Source of the DNA: an uncultured Duncaniella sp.
GTDB lineage: Bacteria > Bacteroidota > Bacteroidia > Bacteroidales > Muribaculaceae
Length of the DNA stretch: 64,000 bases
Direction: 5' to 3'
NCBI GenBank assembly: GCA_910577335.1
Contig: CAJTMJ010000015.1
Coordinates: 1 to 64,000, forward strand
A program made the position numbers and the translations under genes. Below, piece by piece: positions 61,710 through 64,000 of this stretch (the stretch's first letter is position 1; every line of letters starts with the position of its first letter). Under the pieces are notes generated by a model that was not told the origin of the DNA, ran no database searches, and worked only from the letters and a program-made list of their open reading frames with translations.

Positions 61710-63155
61710 ATGGACTCAATGTTTGAAAATGATACTATATGCGCTGTCTCTACTCCGAGTGGAGTAGGGGGGATAGCTGTGATACGTGTGAGCGGACCGG
61801 AATCTTTAATGATCGCTGACAGGATATGGCGAGGAAAGCCACTGAAAGATGCTTTAAGCCATACGGCTCATCTTGGTAATATCATGGATGATGAGAATGT
61901 TGACGAACCCTTGGATCAGGCTGTGGCGACAGTGTTTAGAGGTCCCAATTCATTTACAGGCGAGGATGTAGTGGAGTTTTCGGTCCACGGCTCGAAATGG
62001 ATACAGAGGGAGTTGGTGAATTTGCTTATACGTAAGGGTTGCCGGTTGGCTGAACCCGGAGAGTTTACCCGAAGGGCATTTGCTTCAGGGAAGCTTGATC
62101 TTGCGCAGGCAGAGGCGGTCGCCGATGTTATAGCATCGTCGTCTCGAAGTGCTCACAGACTGGCATCGTCCCAGATGAGAGGTGTGTTTTCAAAAAATAT
62201 TTCATCGCTGCGTGATGAGCTTATAAGGATAGCCTCGCTGCTTGAGCTTGAACTTGATTTTTCGGAAGAGGATGTGGAGTTTGCATCAAGAGATGAACTG
62301 ACCGATATGGCGCAGGGATTGCTCAGGAAAATCAGCGGGCTCGTAGCTTCATTTTCGACCGGTAATGCTTTGAAAGAGGGTGTTCCGGTGGCGATAGTGG
62401 GAGAGCCTAATGTCGGAAAGTCAACACTTTTGAATCGTCTGCTTGACGACAACAGGGCGATAGTGAGCGATATACCGGGGACTACCCGTGACACTATAGA
62501 GGATACTGTTGAGATAGATGGCGTGCTGTATCGGTTCATAGACACAGCCGGTATACGTGAAACAGCTGATATGGTGGAAAATTTGGGTATCCAACGTACG
62601 CTCGGTGCGGTGTCTAAGGCGAGGGTAGTAGTATGGTTGGTGACTCCCGATTTGCTCCCCGGCATGTTTAAGTCGTTGGCTGGCGATATATTGAAACATC
62701 TGCCCGAGGACGCAAAGATGATTGTGGCTGTCAATAAGATAGATAAGCTTGACGGGGTAGGGGATATGGATGTGGTAAGACAGGATGTTGAGAGTCTGAT
62801 ATTGTCATCGTTAGGCGGCGACAATATTGCCGACAATAGGATAAAGGTAGCATTTATTTCAGCCGGTCAAGGAATCAATATCGATGAGCTTAAGGAATTG
62901 CTTAAGGTGTGTTCGGGCGCAGAGGAAGCGTCGGAAGTTGACATGATGGTAACTAACGCTCGACACTATGAGGCATTGCTTCATGCGAAAGAATCCTTGA
63001 AACGTGTCATCGATGGCATAAATACCGGTCTGTCAGGCGATTTCATAGCCCAAGACCTGCGTGAAACAATTCACCACCTCGGCACCATCACCGGCACCAT
63101 CACCACCTCCGATCTCCTCCAATCCATTTTTGAAAACTTCTGCGTCGGCAAATGA
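61710..63155 (+). CDS. mnmE: tRNA modification GTPase MnmE
   Basis: This 481-residue GTPase works with MnmG to add carboxymethylaminomethyl groups at U34 of certain tRNAs. The folate-binding N-terminal domain (AVSTPSGVGGIAVIRVSG), a helical domain and an inserted G domain (GEPNVGKST near 230, DIPGTTRDT, NKID) are present. The conserved C-terminal FCVGK ends the protein; its Cys is needed for the modification. The last ~95 bases switch to C-ending codons unlike the rest of the gene, which suggests the 3' end was supplied by the mobile element that starts here. Confidence 0.96.
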   Translation: MDSMFENDTICAVSTPSGVGGIAVIRVSGPESLMIADRIWRGKPLKDALSHTAHLGNIMDDENVDEPLDQAVATVFRGPNSFTGEDVVEFSVHGSKWIQRELVNLLIRKGCRLAEPGEFTRRAFASGKLDLAQAEAVADVIASSSRSAHRLASSQMRGVFSKNISSLRDELIRIASLLELELDFSEEDVEFASRDELTDMAQGLLRKISGLVASFSTGNALKEGVPVAIVGEPNVGKSTLLNRLLDDNRAIVSDIPGTTRDTIEDTVEIDGVLYRFIDTAGIRETADMVENLGIQRTLGAVSKARVVVWLVTPDLLPGMFKSLAGDILKHLPEDAKMIVAVNKIDKLDGVGDMDVVRQDVESLILSSLGGDNIADNRIKVAFISAGQGINIDELKELLKVCSGAEEASEVDMMVTNARHYEALLHAKESLKRVIDGINTGLSGDFIAQDLRETIHHLGTITGTITTSDLLQSIFENFCVGK

Positions 63156-63158
63156 CGT
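63138..63158. mobile_element. Putative attL core at the mnmE 3' end
   Basis: TTCTGCGTCGGCAAATGA encodes the final FCVGK-stop of mnmE. The equivalent position (TTCTGTATTGGTAAGTAA) is the attachment core of SGI1 in Salmonella. The codon switch before it, the phased repeats after it and the adjacent HTH gene suggest a site-specific element junction. The matching right end is outside the window. Confidence 0.6.
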
Positions 63159-63162
63159 AATT

Positions 63163-63192
63163 GTCACAATCCGTCACAATCCGTCACAATCC
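63163..63192 (+). repeat. Three tandem 10-bp repeats GTCACAATCC
   Basis: Three perfect head-to-tail copies directly after mnmE. The 10-bp period equals one helical turn, as expected for protein binding sites such as integrase arm sites. Confidence 0.85.
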
Positions 63193-63200
63193 ATTAGTAC

Positions 63201-63224
63201 AGCGTGCTTTACGGCACGCTTTTT
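63201..63224 (+). terminator. Intrinsic terminator after mnmE
   Basis: AGCGTGC and GCACGCT pair around a short loop and are followed by TTTTC. Confidence 0.75.
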
Positions 63225-63340
63225 CATGCCCTTACTGATGGATTCTAACGGATTCTGACCCCTTTTTCGCCCATTTTTGTATCCCGGTTGTATTTCGTCA
63301 TCGACCGGGACCGAAAGCGCGAGATAAGTGATGGAGGATT

Positions 63341-63403
63341 TACACGTTAGTACACGTCGATACACGCCCATACACGCTTTTGGCGAAATAATTGGCGAAA
63401 TAA
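63341..63403 (+). repeat. Phased TACACG and TTGGCGAAATAA repeats
   Basis: TACACG occurs at exactly 10-bp intervals at 63341, 63351, 63361 and 63371, followed by two adjacent copies of TTGGCGAAATAA (63380-63391 and 63392-63403). Regular phasing just upstream of an excisionase-like gene suggests recombination protein binding sites. Confidence 0.8.
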
Positions 63404-63422
63404 CCACTTATATAAAGCCAGT

Positions 63423-64000
63423 ATGAGCAGTAACATTCAAATTGAAAAAGTCTGTCAGTGGTGCGGAAAAAACTTCATTGCCCGGACTACTCAGACTGCG
63501 TACTGTTCCAAACGATGCGCTGAACATGCCTATAAGGATAGAAAGCGCAAAGAGAAAATGGAACGGTGCAAAGAAGAGGTGCGTCGAGTTCAGACCGGGA
63601 TGAAAGAAATTGACGAGAAAGAATTTCTCACTCCCCGTCAGGCAGCTCAGTATCTTGGTCTTTGCTATAAGACCTTTTACATCTATATCAATAAAGGTGT
63701 AATCAAGGCATGGAAACTCAACCGAAAGACCCTTGTCAAGCGAAGCGATATTGACACTCTATTCGCTGCGACGGAACGGACAACCATTGCACGAGAGGAA
63801 ACTCCAATTTCTGAGTTTTACACTACACAGGAAGTTCTTGACAAATATCAGGTATCTAACGGCTGGTTTTGGAAAGTCTGTAAAGAAAAGAAAATCCCCA
63901 AGACCGTGTATCGTGGGAAAAACATGTGGAGCAAAGCCCATGTTGACCGGGCATTTGCAAAGAAACCAACTCCGGAGGGAATCACAGAGTGGTACACTGT
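63423..64000 (+). CDS. Excisionase-like zinc-ribbon/helix-turn-helix protein (open at window end)
   Basis: The frame from ATG at 63423 stays open for 192 codons to the window edge. It begins with a zinc-ribbon (C11xxC14 and C28xxxC32: VCQWCGKNF, YCSKRCAEH), followed by a basic helix. Two MerR-type HTH domains of the HTH_17 (excisionase) kind follow: FLTPRQAAQYLGLCYKTF and FYTTQEVLDKYQVSNGWFW. A third seems to start at EWYT. Bacteroidales mobile elements often carry such multi-HTH proteins next to a tyrosine integrase, which may lie just outside the window. Function in element excision is inferred. Confidence 0.8.
   Translation, partial: MSSNIQIEKVCQWCGKNFIARTTQTAYCSKRCAEHAYKDRKRKEKMERCKEEVRRVQTGMKEIDEKEFLTPRQAAQYLGLCYKTFYIYINKGVIKAWKLNRKTLVKRSDIDTLFAATERTTIAREETPISEFYTTQEVLDKYQVSNGWFWKVCKEKKIPKTVYRGKNMWSKAHVDRAFAKKPTPEGITEWYT

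Noticed and set aside
62153..62836. 227-codon open frame opposite mnmE, very Ser-rich
   Set aside because: Ser-rich composition is the mirror of mnmE codons; no start context or promoter.
63163..63403. Short repeats after mnmE as a CRISPR array
   Set aside because: Units are 10-12 bp with no spacers of regular length and no cas genes.

Overview
The window reads as chromosomal DNA from a gut-type Bacteroidales bacterium, perhaps Muribaculaceae (family placement is inference). Supporting signs are the Bacteroidetes promoter style (TTTG, 19-21 bp spacer, TAnnTTTG), weak Shine-Dalgarno sites, SLBB/Wzz export genes, TonB-type outer-membrane proteins, EF-G2, type B L31, an EFR1-type ferredoxin and many secreted carbohydrate- and peptide-active enzymes. 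GC is roughly 45% by eye. I saw no rRNA, tRNA or CRISPR array.

Layout. 1-6.2 kb (minus): 5' end of a rubrerythrin gene, a uvrA / Smr-DUF2027 / flavodoxin-ferredoxin operon, and an exported protein of unknown function. 6.3-8.4 kb: an AT-rich HaeIII-type restriction-modification pair (predicted target GGCC); the whole window is strikingly poor in GGCC. 8.6-16.2 kb: S9 peptidase, a large exported protein gene broken by two single-base losses, msrAB, a SIMPL protein and a YjbR-fold protein. 16.2-21.2 kb (minus): outer-membrane receptor, membrane-anchored HTH lipoprotein, YgbA-like protein, acetyltransferase, PH-domain protein and a small HExxH protein. 21.4-29.5 kb (plus): GH8, a Wza/Wzz-like pair, an ECF sigma / putative anti-sigma / Spy-like trio and a pectate-lyase-like beta-helix protein. 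29.6-33 kb: a NapH-NapG fusion, a Tat-type Fe-S aldo/keto reductase and a DUF1893 protein, apparently one operon. 33.2-38.5 kb: ECF-transporter S component, second YjbR protein, nitroreductase, LrgA/LrgB, GDP-fucose synthase and UDP-glucose dehydrogenase. 38.6-47.9 kb: outer-membrane or unknown proteins, acetylxylan esterase, prfA, pyrF, a GNAT/FemAB-like protein, an M64 peptidase and rpmE2. 48-53.6 kb (minus): tripartite RND efflux pump. 53.8-59 kb: alaS and, divergently, a GTPase-degenerate EF-G paralogue. 59.2-63.2 kb: FdtA/FdtB-type sugar genes, a secreted nuclease and mnmE. 63.1-64 kb: apparent left end of an integrated mobile element.

Three things stand out. First, the 3' end of mnmE (FCVGK-stop) changes codon style and is followed by phased 10-bp repeats and an excisionase-like HTH gene. 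It looks like an attL, at the same gene position used by Salmonella genomic island SGI1. Second, a family of non-coding elements with inverted ends (GAACTGATTTAAAC...) is scattered between genes: two near-identical 192-bp copies in opposite orientation, a truncated copy and several tiny palindromic derivatives. Third, the 29.6-33 kb operon looks like a quinol-to-periplasm electron conduit feeding an exported reductase of unknown substrate.
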